Positions 46,232 through 55,160 of a stretch of 64,000 nucleotides of DNA are shown in pieces (the stretch's first letter is position 1; every line of letters starts with the position of its first letter). Below the pieces are notes generated by a model. The model ran no database searches. It saw only the letters and a list, made by a program, of their open reading frames with translations, and had not been told where the DNA came from. Position numbers and translations under genes: made by a program. Source of the stretch: JBBIJR01 sp037445875 (lineage in GTDB: Bacteria > CLD3 > SB21). Where the stretch lies: NCBI GenBank assembly GCA_037445875.1, contig JBBIJR010000005.1, positions 12,507 to 76,506 of the forward strand, given 5' to 3'.

Positions 46232-46851
46232 GTACTATTTTTCTCGACATGGCGGCCCGATACAATGGAAAATAAGGGGTTAAGAGCAGGTGACGAGCAA
46301 TACAATCGACGCAGGAAGCGGATGACCGATGGGTCATCCCTCTTGGCACTGGTGAGCTTTCGGTAGACAATCCTTCCTGCGGAATCCGCAATGAACGTGG
46401 AGGGATACGATCCTGTGGAGAATACTTCCGGCTTCGTCCTGTCACAAACATAAAAGGGCAAGGTAAGGCGGTTTCTATTAACAAAGGATCGAACCGTTGT
46501 GTCGGACTCGTCCGAAACTAAAAAAAGGCAATCGTCGTATCCGATGCGAGCGAGTCATACAGTCGCTGCAGGTTCGGCAGTTCGGCGCGGCACGGGCCGC
46601 ACCAGGTGGCCCAGAGGTTGATGAACAATTTCTTCCCGCGGAAGCGGTCCAGGGAGAACTCCGTTCCATTGAGACCGCGAAGTCGCCATTCGTAATCAAC
46701 CCGACCGATGGGCGCAACGCGCTCAGGCAGCTCGGGAGGGATTCTCTCGTAGTTTCTCTTGCACCCCGCCAGCGCGAAGAGACAGAGGCCCGCGATGGCA
46801 AAGACGTGGAGTGAGACGCGCGCACCCGCGACTCTGTCTACATAGCTGTCA
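46210..46851 (-). pseudogene. TlpA/thioredoxin-like lipoprotein gene with two frame lesions
   Basis: The protein would have a lipoprotein signal (HVFAIAGLCLFALAGC), then FINLWATWCGPCRAELPNL with the WCGPC redox site. That frame stops at TAG 46518 right after a T7 run. The rest of the domain continues one base back (LVSDESDT, NRNRLTLPFYVC, GSYPSTFIADSAGRIVYRKL) and ends at 46210. A T8 would mend it. At the 5' end no ATG, GTG or TTG is in frame with the signal; GTG 46825 fits if one GC is removed from the GCGCGC just after it. Two lesions suggest decay, or repeated sequencing errors at simple repeats. Confidence 0.72.
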
Positions 46852-47250
46852 TCTTTTCTTTCGAGCCGCCTTTCTTGTTCTGCCCGGCCGGATCTTCCCG
46901 CTCGATGCCGTGTGCGGCCGATCGTGCCGGGGCTGATAAACTTCGAGTTTACCTCCGCCGGGCAGGGAAAGCCGGGTGAGGATACCCCACCCCATGTTCC
47001 TGGCAGGCGTGCAGCGAATGCCGCGAGTGGCCATCTCCTGTACAAAAGCCTCCACATCGTCGCACATCAGGTAGAATTCGTGGACGTCATTCCGCTCGGC
47101 CGGATGTACGGCCACTTCCGAGGGCGGCAGGCCGAAGATCAGCCATCCGTCTCCCACGTCGACGTGTGGGAACTTGAGCACATCGCGGAAAAACGCTCGG
47201 TCCGTTTCCGGATTTATGCTGTAGATGATCGCATGGGTTCCCGTGATCAT
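46849..47250 (-). CDS. VOC (glyoxalase/bleomycin resistance) family protein
   Basis: 133 residues from ATG 47250, which has GGAGGAG 6 nt upstream. Two beta-alpha-beta-beta-beta units: HAIIYSINPETDRAFFRDVL with GDGWLIFGLPPSEVAVH, then HEFYLMCDDVEAFVQEM with LTRLSLPGGGKLEVYQP. Length and pattern fit the glyoxalase superfamily; the reaction is unknown. Its TGA overlaps an ATG at 46852, the point where the broken thioredoxin-like gene should begin. Confidence 0.85.
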   Translation of the reverse strand: MITGTHAIIYSINPETDRAFFRDVLKFPHVDVGDGWLIFGLPPSEVAVHPAERNDVHEFYLMCDDVEAFVQEMATRGIRCTPARNMGWGILTRLSLPGGGKLEVYQPRHDRPHTASSGKIRPGRTRKAARKKR

Positions 47251-47274
47251 GGTTGGCTCCTCCAATGGGTCCGT

Positions 47275-47403
47275 TCATTTCACGAATATGAATGCCTGAT
47301 CGAGGGTGACTCCGCCCTTGTTCTTGGAGACTCCCCAGCTGCGGAGCCCGTTAGGATTCAACGTCATCGTCAGTTCGAGTCTCCCGGTCAGTTGTCCTTC
47401 CAC
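47275..47403 (-). other. Short protein-like ORF between the CARDB and VOC genes
   Basis: A frame from GTG 47403 (an in-frame TAG lies 12 nt upstream) to TGA 47275 encodes 42 residues with plausible beta-strand character (EGQLTGRLELTMTLNPNG ... LDQAFIFVK). No good Shine-Dalgarno. It may be the tail of a lost exported protein gene. Confidence 0.25.
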
Positions 47404-47436
47404 AGGGATTAGCTATTTCCCAGGCCCGAATCGGGG

Positions 47437-47835
47437 CTATCCAATAATGGTCGCATCAACCGTATTGTCTTCTTCCGTTGATTCATCCACGACATTTCGT
47501 GTGTCGACGGCAATTGTGATATTACAGTCCGAAATGAAACACGCGTTTGGAAACGGGATTCCTACGACATCGTAGCTTTGCAGAGGATCGAGAGCAGGAA
47601 TTTCTATCTCAATTGGGTCACGCCCATCGAACTCAACAGTCGCAATGGAGTTCGGGGCTCGTTCTCCGCCCATGTTCTTGACGGTAAAGGCGACGGTTTT
47701 CTTCGACCCATCTACGATGGCATATTCCGACTGTCCTGTCAATTTGTGCACGGTGAGGTTGGGCTTTACACTGCACCCGGTCACTGAGGCGCACATCGCG
47801 ATCACCAAACACTCGAAAAGACAAATGGTTTTCAT
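47437..47835 (-). CDS. Small lipoprotein with a CARDB-like domain
   Basis: 132 residues. A lipoprotein signal (FECLVIAMCASVTGC) is followed by one immunoglobulin-like CARDB/adhesion fold (KTVAFTVKNMGGERAPNS, IEIPALDPLQSYDV, AVDTRNVVDESTEEDNT). GAGGAG precedes the ATG by about 6 nt. A surface or periplasmic binding role is likely; the ligand is unknown. Confidence 0.78.
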   Translation of the reverse strand: MKTICLFECLVIAMCASVTGCSVKPNLTVHKLTGQSEYAIVDGSKKTVAFTVKNMGGERAPNSIATVEFDGRDPIEIEIPALDPLQSYDVVGIPFPNACFISDCNITIAVDTRNVVDESTEEDNTVDATIIG

Positions 47836-48051
47836 AAAAGCTCCTCTGGTTAGTCAATTGAGGATATGTGACTTTTGTACAATCCACATACAGCCGTGGT
47901 GAAAGGAAGTTGGTGAAAAACGGCAAAACACCTCTCGTAATCACCAGAACCTGTTAACCCCAAATTCCAGAAGAGAATCCTTGGATCAGATCGTGGGGTA
48001 GTCCGGAGAAGTCAGTCATTTCCAGGCATGATGATGTCGCTCACTCTGGTT

Positions 48052-49926
48052 TCACCCGAGCGCCCGCCCCAACTCCTCTATCCGCTGCGTTATTCTCTTC
48101 TTCATCCGCTCGTACAACCGCTTCTGATGCCTCTCGAACGGGGAGACGACGAAGGGAACGAACCTTAGCGCGCGGAGAACGGCCGGGCCGGCACGGAGCT
48201 CGCGCATCTGCTTGTGGAGGGCGCTGAGGAGGACGACCTCGCGCATCAACGCCTCTGTATCCTGCCGCGTGGGCAGGAGATACGGTAAATACGCCTTCAG
48301 GAGATCGTCCTCGAAACATCTCTTCAACATGCCGCCCAGCCCGTATTTCGAGAAATGCTCTTTTTTCAGTTTGTGGGTCCGTATGGCAGCGGGCAAAGCC
48401 CGGAAATCGACTCCCTCCCTCCTCGCCACCCACAAGGCCGCGCGGTAGGCGTTCATCAGGTTCTCCCAGTGCTCGACCGGTACCTTGCCGAGTTCCCATA
48501 TCTCAAACCGCCCCGGATACGCGGCGTTGAGGATGTGGAACATGTTTTTCTTGTAGATCCGCTCGAACACAGTGGAAAGGCCGTGTGCGGCGAAGGTTTC
48601 GCGTGAAATCGTGCGGTCCTTGATTCTTTCCGGAATCGACGCCACGGGAATGCCGAGCGTCGCCACGAACCAACGCACCGCCTCGGCACAGCGCGTCGCG
48701 CCCTCCTCGCCCTGCCAGTAGCTGTTGGGCACGCTGCCGAGTTCCCACGGCTTGAGTTCCGGATAGGCCGTCCCGATACAGCGGGACACGGATTTGTAGT
48801 GGCGGACGAACAAATACGACAGGCCGTGTTCGGCGAACGTCGCTTTCCGGATGCGGTTGGCGCGCAGCGCCTTCGGAATGTCCGGCCGCGCGATATGCAG
48901 TTTTTCCTCGACGAGCCAGCGGATCGCGGAGATGCGGTTGGCTTCGGTGTCCCAGAATCCGTCCTCGACGTGACCCATCTCCCACGGCATCAGGACATCC
49001 GGGTACGCATTGCGGATCATCCGGTTGATCGAGTAGTTGAAATGGCGTACGACGCCGCGCAGTCCGATGAAAGCAAAGTCCGCCGGAGAACATTCACCCA
49101 GCACATCGAGCGGCCGCTTCTGCAGGATCGCCTCTACCGCATACCGGGTCAGCACGGCGCATCGGTACAGTGTGTCGAAGGCGAGGAAGTTGACGGGGAA
49201 CTTTGCCGCCAGCCCGAGGTATACGTTCTTGTAGTAACCGACGATCTCGTCTTCGGTCAATGCCTGCCCGGCGACAAGCGAGTCCGGGTCGAAGGGAACT
49301 CCGTCCGGGTACAGACGCCGCATCTCGGACACCTTTGCCTCCAGGTATTCCACGCTCGCATCGATCAAATGGTAAATACGGTCGTTCCACACGAACTCGC
49401 CGGTTTCCGGACGCTGCTCGAAGACGGTCTTAAGGTAGCGGAGATTGTCCGCGCTGAGTTTGTTGCGCAGATAGTCGAGGACTTCGAAACGGGACAGCGA
49501 CTCGACCGACGGCTCGCCGATCATTGCGGTGTCCCCATCGAGGTCAACGGCGTACGCGTCGTGCAGTTTGTCGAGCGATACGAACCGCCTCTTGCCCACG
49601 TCGGGATAGAGTTCCCGCGCCAGTGCGTCGATCTCTTCGGCGATCACCGGTTCATAAGCGGCGCGGTTGAAATGTTCCGTCTGGATGAGCTGCAGGACGC
49701 GTTCACTGCCGAACACGGATTGGGCGAGGTCGAGGTACTCCGGATCGGCGGGATCCACATCGAAGCCAAAGCGGCTCTGCTTCTTGCGGATCAACTCCAG
49801 TGCGAGTTCGTATCCCGCGTAGTAGTTCCTCGTGATCTCCGGATCGGACAGCTTCACGGGACCGGTTCCTGTACGGACGGACAAAGGCAGAACGGATGGA
49901 ACGGAAACGACGGCAGGGGCGGGCAT
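48052..49926 (-). CDS. Large protein with three ~75-residue WEL/GLS repeats, function unknown
   Basis: 624 residues, soluble, no signal peptide, basic C-terminus. The middle contains three tandem repeats of about 75 residues, each running roughly AYP..-PWE(L/M)G.VP..yW, then A.RW.V, then IP..i....i.k..F..hGLs..f. They start near residues 300, 375 and 445 (NAYPDVLMPWEMGHV, TAYPELKPWELGSVP, NAAYPGRFEIWELGKVP). Similar WEL/GLS repeats occur in uncharacterised Gram-positive proteins. AAAGGAGGT sits 5 nt before the ATG, the best ribosome site in the window. The gene stands alone with a structured leader. Confidence 0.8.
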   Translation of the reverse strand: MPAPAVVSVPSVLPLSVRTGTGPVKLSDPEITRNYYAGYELALELIRKKQSRFGFDVDPADPEYLDLAQSVFGSERVLQLIQTEHFNRAAYEPVIAEEIDALARELYPDVGKRRFVSLDKLHDAYAVDLDGDTAMIGEPSVESLSRFEVLDYLRNKLSADNLRYLKTVFEQRPETGEFVWNDRIYHLIDASVEYLEAKVSEMRRLYPDGVPFDPDSLVAGQALTEDEIVGYYKNVYLGLAAKFPVNFLAFDTLYRCAVLTRYAVEAILQKRPLDVLGECSPADFAFIGLRGVVRHFNYSINRMIRNAYPDVLMPWEMGHVEDGFWDTEANRISAIRWLVEEKLHIARPDIPKALRANRIRKATFAEHGLSYLFVRHYKSVSRCIGTAYPELKPWELGSVPNSYWQGEEGATRCAEAVRWFVATLGIPVASIPERIKDRTISRETFAAHGLSTVFERIYKKNMFHILNAAYPGRFEIWELGKVPVEHWENLMNAYRAALWVARREGVDFRALPAAIRTHKLKKEHFSKYGLGGMLKRCFEDDLLKAYLPYLLPTRQDTEALMREVVLLSALHKQMRELRAGPAVLRALRFVPFVVSPFERHQKRLYERMKKRITQRIEELGRALG

Positions 49927-49948
49927 ACGTTACCTCCTTTACACACGC

Positions 49949-50027
49949 GCATCCAAGAGGGGATGCCACGCCACACGTTGGGGGATGTGATTAAGAGGTA
50001 AGTCATGGACCGGTTCCTGCGGGAACC
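49949..50027 (-). promoter_or_regulatory. Two hairpins in the leader of the repeat-protein gene
   Basis: Hairpin 1: GGTTCC/GGAACC (50012-50027, 4-nt loop). Hairpin 2: GCATCC/GGATGC (49949-49966, 6-nt loop), ending 10 nt before the AAAGGAGGT. A possible promoter TTGACT with a TAAGGT-like -10 lies just upstream on the minus strand. Confidence 0.4.
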
Positions 50028-50140
50028 TTAGTGAAAATCGCCCGAATAAGTCAAGGTGGGGATTGAAAATCGCTCAGGTCGGGCCCATCTGGCTCATCCT
50101 CGGGCGCCACACGGGCAGCGGTCCCGGTCGGTTCGCGCCT

Positions 50141-51343
50141 CTACTCGTTCCTCAGCGCGTCCACAATCTTGAGCCGCGCGGCGCGGACGGAGGGGAAGAA
50201 ACCTCCGATCAAACCCATGAAGAGAGCAAACACCATCGCATCTACCACGATGCCCGCCGAGAGGGCGAACGTGAAGGACAGTTCGGAAAAAGAATTGAAA
50301 TTGATCGTAGAGAGGGAGAAGAACCGCAACCACGATGCGAGGAGAACCCCGGCGGCACCGCCGACCAGGGCCAGCAGCACGGATTCGATCAGGAAGCTGA
50401 ATAACACGCTTCGCCGCCGGAATCCCAGAGCCCTCAGCGTGCCGATTTCCGTCGTTCGATTGGCCACGGCGGTGTACATCGTGATTACCGCGCCGATGAT
50501 CGCGCCGAAACTAAAAATGAAGGTGACCGCCGTTCCCAGGGCGCTGATGAACGATGCCAGGAGTTCCGATTGTTCCCTGTAGAATTTGATCTCGGTCTTC
50601 GGCTCGTATTGCACGAGGCGGCGGTCCTGCTCGAACGCCTTTTCCAGGTCCTCGAATTTCGCATCGTCGGTCATGCGGAAGGTCACCGTCGAGACCGTAT
50701 TCTGCCGGTTGAAGGCTGCCTGCAACTGCCTGGAGTCGCCCCAGATCTCCGATTCGAAGGCGCCCCCCTGCGCAGAAATCACGCCCACGATCGTCCACAT
50801 GTCGCCTGCGATCTTGATCCGGTCTCCGATGTTCGTCCCGGCGAACAGGTCTCGGACGGACTTGCCTACCACGATCTCGCGCGATCCGGTTTGGAACATG
50901 TTCCCTTCGCTCAACGATACGTGCGGCCTAACGTGCAGGGCGGTCTCGCCGACACCGCGTACGGTCACGTTGCTGAGCCCGCCTTCACCCGTTTTCTTTT
51001 CGAGATTGATCACGACGACCGGTTCCGCCGTGGCCAGCGTGCGTCCCTTGTCGTCCTTGCCCACCTGCGGAAGGGTCATAATGACGTTGACCGCATCGCC
51101 GTCGATGATGCTGGAGATCTCACCCTGCGAGGATTTTCGGGCCACAACGATGGTCCGGTCGCTTCCTCCCGTTGCGAGCGTCTTCTCGACGCCGTACGAC
51201 ATCATGAGGACCGCCGTGTACACGAATATCACGAGCGCAAAACCGCCCACCGTGATCGACATGGTCAAACGGCGCGCCCGGAAATTACCGACCATGTAGC
51301 GGAACGGAACGGCGGGCAGCAGAAATCTCCATATGGCATGCAT
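50141..51343 (-). CDS. MacB-like ABC transporter permease (second of pair)
   Basis: 400 residues. N-terminal helix (ALVIFVYTAVLMMSYG), a MacB periplasmic core domain (RTIVVARKSSQGEIS ... VVGKSVRDLFAGTNIGDRI), and a C-terminal FtsX block with three helices (AVTFIFSFGAIIGAVITMY; GGAAGVLLASWLRFFS; VFALFMGLIGGFFP). It lies 12 nt after its paralogous permease gene. Probably part of a tripartite efflux or lipid/peptide export complex. Confidence 0.92.
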   Translation of the reverse strand: MHAIWRFLLPAVPFRYMVGNFRARRLTMSITVGGFALVIFVYTAVLMMSYGVEKTLATGGSDRTIVVARKSSQGEISSIIDGDAVNVIMTLPQVGKDDKGRTLATAEPVVVINLEKKTGEGGLSNVTVRGVGETALHVRPHVSLSEGNMFQTGSREIVVGKSVRDLFAGTNIGDRIKIAGDMWTIVGVISAQGGAFESEIWGDSRQLQAAFNRQNTVSTVTFRMTDDAKFEDLEKAFEQDRRLVQYEPKTEIKFYREQSELLASFISALGTAVTFIFSFGAIIGAVITMYTAVANRTTEIGTLRALGFRRRSVLFSFLIESVLLALVGGAAGVLLASWLRFFSLSTINFNSFSELSFTFALSAGIVVDAMVFALFMGLIGGFFPSVRAARLKIVDALRNE

Positions 51344-51355
51344 GCGGGTGTTCCC

Positions 51356-52513
51356 TTATCCAACGTGACGCAAACCGTCGACGATGTTCGTTTTGACCGC
51401 GTTGTACACCGGAATCACGCCTGCGATCAGACCGACGAACACCGCAAACGTGAATTCCTGCGCGATCGTGATGTCTTCGAGAATGAAAACCGGGAAGTAG
51501 TTCTTCGGAACGATCTGGGAGAAAGCAAACACAAAGAACCGCGTGAGGCCGTAGCCGGCCACGCCCCCGAGCAGGCCGATCAGTATCGATTCGCCGGTCA
51601 CCAGACCGAACAGATGCTTGCCGGTGAAGCCCAGCGTCTTGAGCACGGCGTGTTCACCGCTCCGTTCGCGGGCCGACATGATCATGGTGTTGGCGAGTAC
51701 GAGCAGAATCACCGCAATGATCAAAAACGCCATGACGTTGATGGCGGTGATGATGGCGCTGTAGGCCTTGAGGAAACTGTTCTGAAACGCCTTTTCCGTT
51801 TCCGTCTTGGTCTCGGCTTCGGAGTTGGCGAACAGCGCGTCGATCTGCTCGGAGACCATCGCGGCGTCGTCCGCATCGTGGATCTTGACGGCGTACCAAC
51901 CGACCTGGCCGGCCCGCACGGGCATCTCCTGCTTCATGCGTTCATCCAGATATTCCCAGTGAAAGAACATCTGCGTCCCGTCGACGGCCGGCGTGCGGGG
52001 TTTGTAGATGGCCCGTACGACGAAGTCCCACCGTCCCGGGTAGATGTCGCCCTCCAGCGTCATCACGTCGCCCACTTTCAGTCCGTACTTGTTGGCGATA
52101 TCCTGTCCGAGGACGCACGCGTTCCGCTCCTTCTGGAAGGCCTCCAGTTCCTGCCTGGACACGAGAAACTCCGGATAGACGTCGAACAGCGTCCGGGCAT
52201 CGGCCGCCATGCGGGGAAAGAACTGCTGCTTGTCCTTGTACACGCCCTGGAACCAATTCAGATACGTGACCTTCTCGACTCCGGGCACTTTGGCGATCTT
52301 GTCGCGGTACGCGTAGGGAAGCGGAAAAACGAACGACACCGCCTGCCGGCAGATCAGCCGGTCCGCGGCGGCGACCTCCACGCTCGCGTACCACGAGGTG
52401 ATCACCGTCCGCAGCAAACCGAATGCCCCCACCGCGATCGCGATCCCCAGCACCGTCAACGTCGTCCGCAGCTTATGGCGCAAAGCGTTTTTTATGATCA
52501 GCTTCGGTAACAT
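51356..52513 (-). CDS. MacB-like ABC transporter permease (first of pair)
   Basis: 385 residues with the same architecture as the next gene: RTTLTVLGIAIAVGAFGLL at the N-terminus, a periplasmic domain (ACVLGQDIANKYGLKVGDV), then the FtsX block (AFLIIAVILLVLANTMIMS; LGFTGKHLFGLVTGES; FAVFVGLIAGVIPVYNA). The two permeases probably form a heterodimer. It is separated from the ATPase gene by a 283-bp AT-rich spacer. Confidence 0.92.
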   Translation of the reverse strand: MLPKLIIKNALRHKLRTTLTVLGIAIAVGAFGLLRTVITSWYASVEVAAADRLICRQAVSFVFPLPYAYRDKIAKVPGVEKVTYLNWFQGVYKDKQQFFPRMAADARTLFDVYPEFLVSRQELEAFQKERNACVLGQDIANKYGLKVGDVMTLEGDIYPGRWDFVVRAIYKPRTPAVDGTQMFFHWEYLDERMKQEMPVRAGQVGWYAVKIHDADDAAMVSEQIDALFANSEAETKTETEKAFQNSFLKAYSAIITAINVMAFLIIAVILLVLANTMIMSARERSGEHAVLKTLGFTGKHLFGLVTGESILIGLLGGVAGYGLTRFFVFAFSQIVPKNYFPVFILEDITIAQEFTFAVFVGLIAGVIPVYNAVKTNIVDGLRHVG

Positions 52514-52796
52514 CTCTTATCTCACTTCGCTCAATTGGGAATGGAACATTACTTCTTCAGTGAACGTTTGCCGGCATGATAAAACTGGAGAGTTCTTCTT
52601 CGGTACTTCGGTGTCCGAGAGTATGGATCCGGAAGCGTGCGTGGAAATAAGACCGCTCTCCGTCAGCAGCGCAAATTGGGATGTCTTCTCCCGAATGATA
52701 TTCGGCTTCCTGTCCGCCATTCCTTGTGCTGCTTTAGAATTTTGAATTCTCCAATTTTCAATTCTCAGTTCTTATTTCCTAATTCCTAATTCTCCA
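52514..52796 (-). repeat. Intra-operon spacer with AATTCTC-type low-complexity repeats
   Basis: A 283-bp stretch splits the efflux operon. Its right part (about 52735-52800) is built of near-repeats of AATTCTCC, AATTTTC, AATTCTC, AATTCCT and AATTCTCC, far more AT-rich than the flanking genes. A 67-codon minus-strand frame (52517-52720) has no recognisable product. It may be a degenerate mobile or repeat insertion. Confidence 0.45.
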
Positions 52797-53468
52797 TTAC
52801 TCCAAACTCCCTTTGTCCAGGTGTCTCTTTACGTGTGCTTTCTCCGCGGCATGGGGATCATGGGTCACCATGAGGACGGTCTTGCCCATCTCCGAGTTCA
52901 AGCGCGCCAGCAGGGTCATGATTTCTTCCGCAGACTTGCGGTCGAGGTCGCCCGTGGGTTCGTCGGCCACCAGGATCGTCGGATCGGTCACGATCGCGCG
53001 CGCAATGGCCACACGCTGCTGCTGTCCGCCCGAAAGCTGGTTCGGATAGTGCTTCATTCGGTCGCTCAGTCCGACGATCTCGAGCACTTTCCTCACGTGT
53101 GCATCCCGTTCTTTGCGCGAGAGATTGGTCAGATGCAGCGGAAGTTCGATATTCTCATAGGCCGTCAGAACCGGCATCAGATTGTAGAATTGGAAAACAA
53201 AACCTACGTGCCGCGAGCGCCATCGTGCCAGGTCGGATTCGCTGAGGGCATTGAGGTCCGTCCCGGCCACATTCACCTGGCCGCCCGACGGACGATCGAT
53301 ACCGGCGATCAGGTTGAGCAGGGTCGTTTTGCCGGAGCCCGACGGGCCCATCAGGGCGAGAAACTCACCCTGCGGCACCGAGAAGGTGATGTTCTCGAGC
53401 ACGGGAATGACCATGCTGTCGCGCCGGTACGCTTTGCTAACGTTTTGGAGTTCGACTATGGAAGCCAT
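52797..53468 (-). CDS. MacB/LolD-type ABC transporter ATPase
   Basis: 223 residues. Walker A GPSGSGKTTLL, Q-loop FQFYNLMPVL, signature LSGGQQQRVAIARA, Walker B ILVADEPTGDLD and switch His in VTHDPHAAEK are all present. The family couples to FtsX-type permeases. It lies 37 nt after the adaptor gene and upstream of the two permeases. Confidence 0.95.
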   Translation of the reverse strand: MASIVELQNVSKAYRRDSMVIPVLENITFSVPQGEFLALMGPSGSGKTTLLNLIAGIDRPSGGQVNVAGTDLNALSESDLARWRSRHVGFVFQFYNLMPVLTAYENIELPLHLTNLSRKERDAHVRKVLEIVGLSDRMKHYPNQLSGGQQQRVAIARAIVTDPTILVADEPTGDLDRKSAEEIMTLLARLNSEMGKTVLMVTHDPHAAEKAHVKRHLDKGSLE

Positions 53469-53505
53469 CCTGTATCTCCTGAGAGTAGAATGAACGCGTC
53501 TGAGG

Positions 53506-54732
53506 TTACTCTTTCGGTTTTACCGCGTCTCCGGAGGAAAGGTCCGCTCCGGGAGAGTTCACGATACGATCGCCCGCTTTGACTCCGCCGAGGATTTCGA
53601 TCCGGTCGCCGAGCACGGAACCGGTGGTGACGACCACTTCCCTGACCTTGCCGTCGACGAACAGAAAGACGGCTTTCTTACCGTCCTTGTGAACCAGCGC
53701 GGACATCGGCACGGTCAGGGTCGGTTTGGCCAGGAGGGCGCTGTCGGACAAAGCCTCGCGGAGGAACGTCGCCTTGGCGCTCATTTCGGGCAGCACCTTC
53801 TCGTCGATGTCGAGGAACTTGATCTTCGTGAGGATGGTGGCCTTGGCGCGGTCGGCCGTCGGTACGATCTTCCACACGACGCCGCGGTAACGTCTTTCCG
53901 GAAACGCATCGAGCACGATTTCGCACGGCTGGTCCACGCGAATGCGTTCGATGTTCGATTCCGATACGTCCGCTTCGAGCTGCAGAGAACGCATGTCGGC
54001 CATGGTCACGACCGCACCGCGGGAATTGCCGGCCGCGAACGGCGCCACGATTTCGCCCACGTCGGCCTGCTTCGTCAGGACCGTTCCGTCGAACGGAGCG
54101 CGGATGATCGTGTTCTCGATCTGCACACGGGCCGCTTCGACCGCCGCTTCATACGCGTTCAAGGCCGCTTTCGCCGCATTCCGGCGCGCCTCGGCGCTCT
54201 CGTACTGGAGTTTCTTTATTTCGAACTCCGAATCCGTGATGACGCCTGTCTTGAAAAGGGACTCGTTGCGTTCGAAATCCTTCCTTGCTTGCTGCATCGC
54301 CGCTTCCGCTTCGACGACCTGCGCCTTGCCCGCCGCGAGGTTGGCCAGTCCCTGGTTTAGCGCGGCCTCGACGTCATGGCTTTCGAGACGGGCGATGATC
54401 TGGCCCGACTTCACATGATCGCCTTCCTCGACGCCGAGATACACCAGACGGCCGGTACCTTTCGATGCGACCGACGCCTGGCGCTGAGGCACAATGTACC
54501 CGCTGGCCGTCAGTACGGCGTTGGCCTGGGACGGAAACGTCAGAGCGGCGGACACGAGCGAGACGGTTTTGGCCGGTTGGAACCTGGGGACAACCCAGAA
54601 CGCAGCCGCGATGAGAACTACTGCGACGATGGACAGCACGATCCACTTCGCGCGTCCGGATCCGTTCTCCGGCGGGCGGTCGCGATTGATGCGCAGGGTG
54701 GTCAGGTCTACGGTTTTGTTTTCGATGGTCAT
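53506..54732 (-). CDS. MacA-like periplasmic adaptor (HlyD/RND family)
   Basis: 408 residues. One N-terminal membrane anchor (WIVLSIVAVVLIAAAFWVV), a biotinyl-lipoyl half (SGYIVPQRQASVASKGTGRL), a long coiled-coil hairpin (EAEAAMQQARKDFERNESL ... AEARRNAAKAALNAYEAAV), the second lipoyl half (IRAPFDGTVLTKQADVGEI) and beta-barrel. It would bridge the MacB-like pump to an outer-membrane channel; no TolC homologue is in the window. There is no clear Shine-Dalgarno before the ATG. Confidence 0.92.
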   Translation of the reverse strand: MTIENKTVDLTTLRINRDRPPENGSGRAKWIVLSIVAVVLIAAAFWVVPRFQPAKTVSLVSAALTFPSQANAVLTASGYIVPQRQASVASKGTGRLVYLGVEEGDHVKSGQIIARLESHDVEAALNQGLANLAAGKAQVVEAEAAMQQARKDFERNESLFKTGVITDSEFEIKKLQYESAEARRNAAKAALNAYEAAVEAARVQIENTIIRAPFDGTVLTKQADVGEIVAPFAAGNSRGAVVTMADMRSLQLEADVSESNIERIRVDQPCEIVLDAFPERRYRGVVWKIVPTADRAKATILTKIKFLDIDEKVLPEMSAKATFLREALSDSALLAKPTLTVPMSALVHKDGKKAVFLFVDGKVREVVVTTGSVLGDRIEILGGVKAGDRIVNSPGADLSSGDAVKPKE

Positions 54733-55160
54733 AATGCGTGCAATCTAAGCGTGGGGATTAAGAACCCTCATCAACTTTCGGTTAACGGTGCGATTCCGTC
54801 GGCGAATGGCGCCGCCGAACCGTACATGCACCACGTTCATTACGATACTGCGCGCCACGAGCGATCTGGACGTGACGGCGGCAATACCGCAGCCTTGTCG
54901 CAAGATACACCGCTTCGCTGACCACATCCTGTCAGCCGGTAGCCGACTTCTTCAGGGCCTAAAGGCATGGGTCACGGCACAGAGGAATATATGATTTCGC
55001 AGGAGAAATGCACGGGAAATATGGGCAAGCTCGTGGAGATCGGTGGTTAAGGAGAATATTGTTGGGGTGAACGCCATTGATAATTGATCATTGTTCATTG
55101 ATAACTGTACATTGCATTTCCCCGCAAACCGCGGTACATTGCCCATCAAACCTGCTGTAT
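54733..55160. other. Divergent intergenic region with ATTGATC-type repeats
   Basis: 428 bp between the divergent efflux operon and rarA. I see no gene, tRNA or strong dyad. Positions about 55077-55118 consist of overlapping near-repeats (TTGATAATTGATCATTG, TTCATTGATAACTG, TACATTGC), AT-rich and unlike the surroundings. A weak promoter TTGATC-N18-TACATT can be drawn within the repeats toward rarA. Confidence 0.4.

Noticed and set aside
50570..52510. 646-codon plus-strand frame over the two permeases
   Set aside because: Antisense shadow of well-supported FtsX-type permeases.
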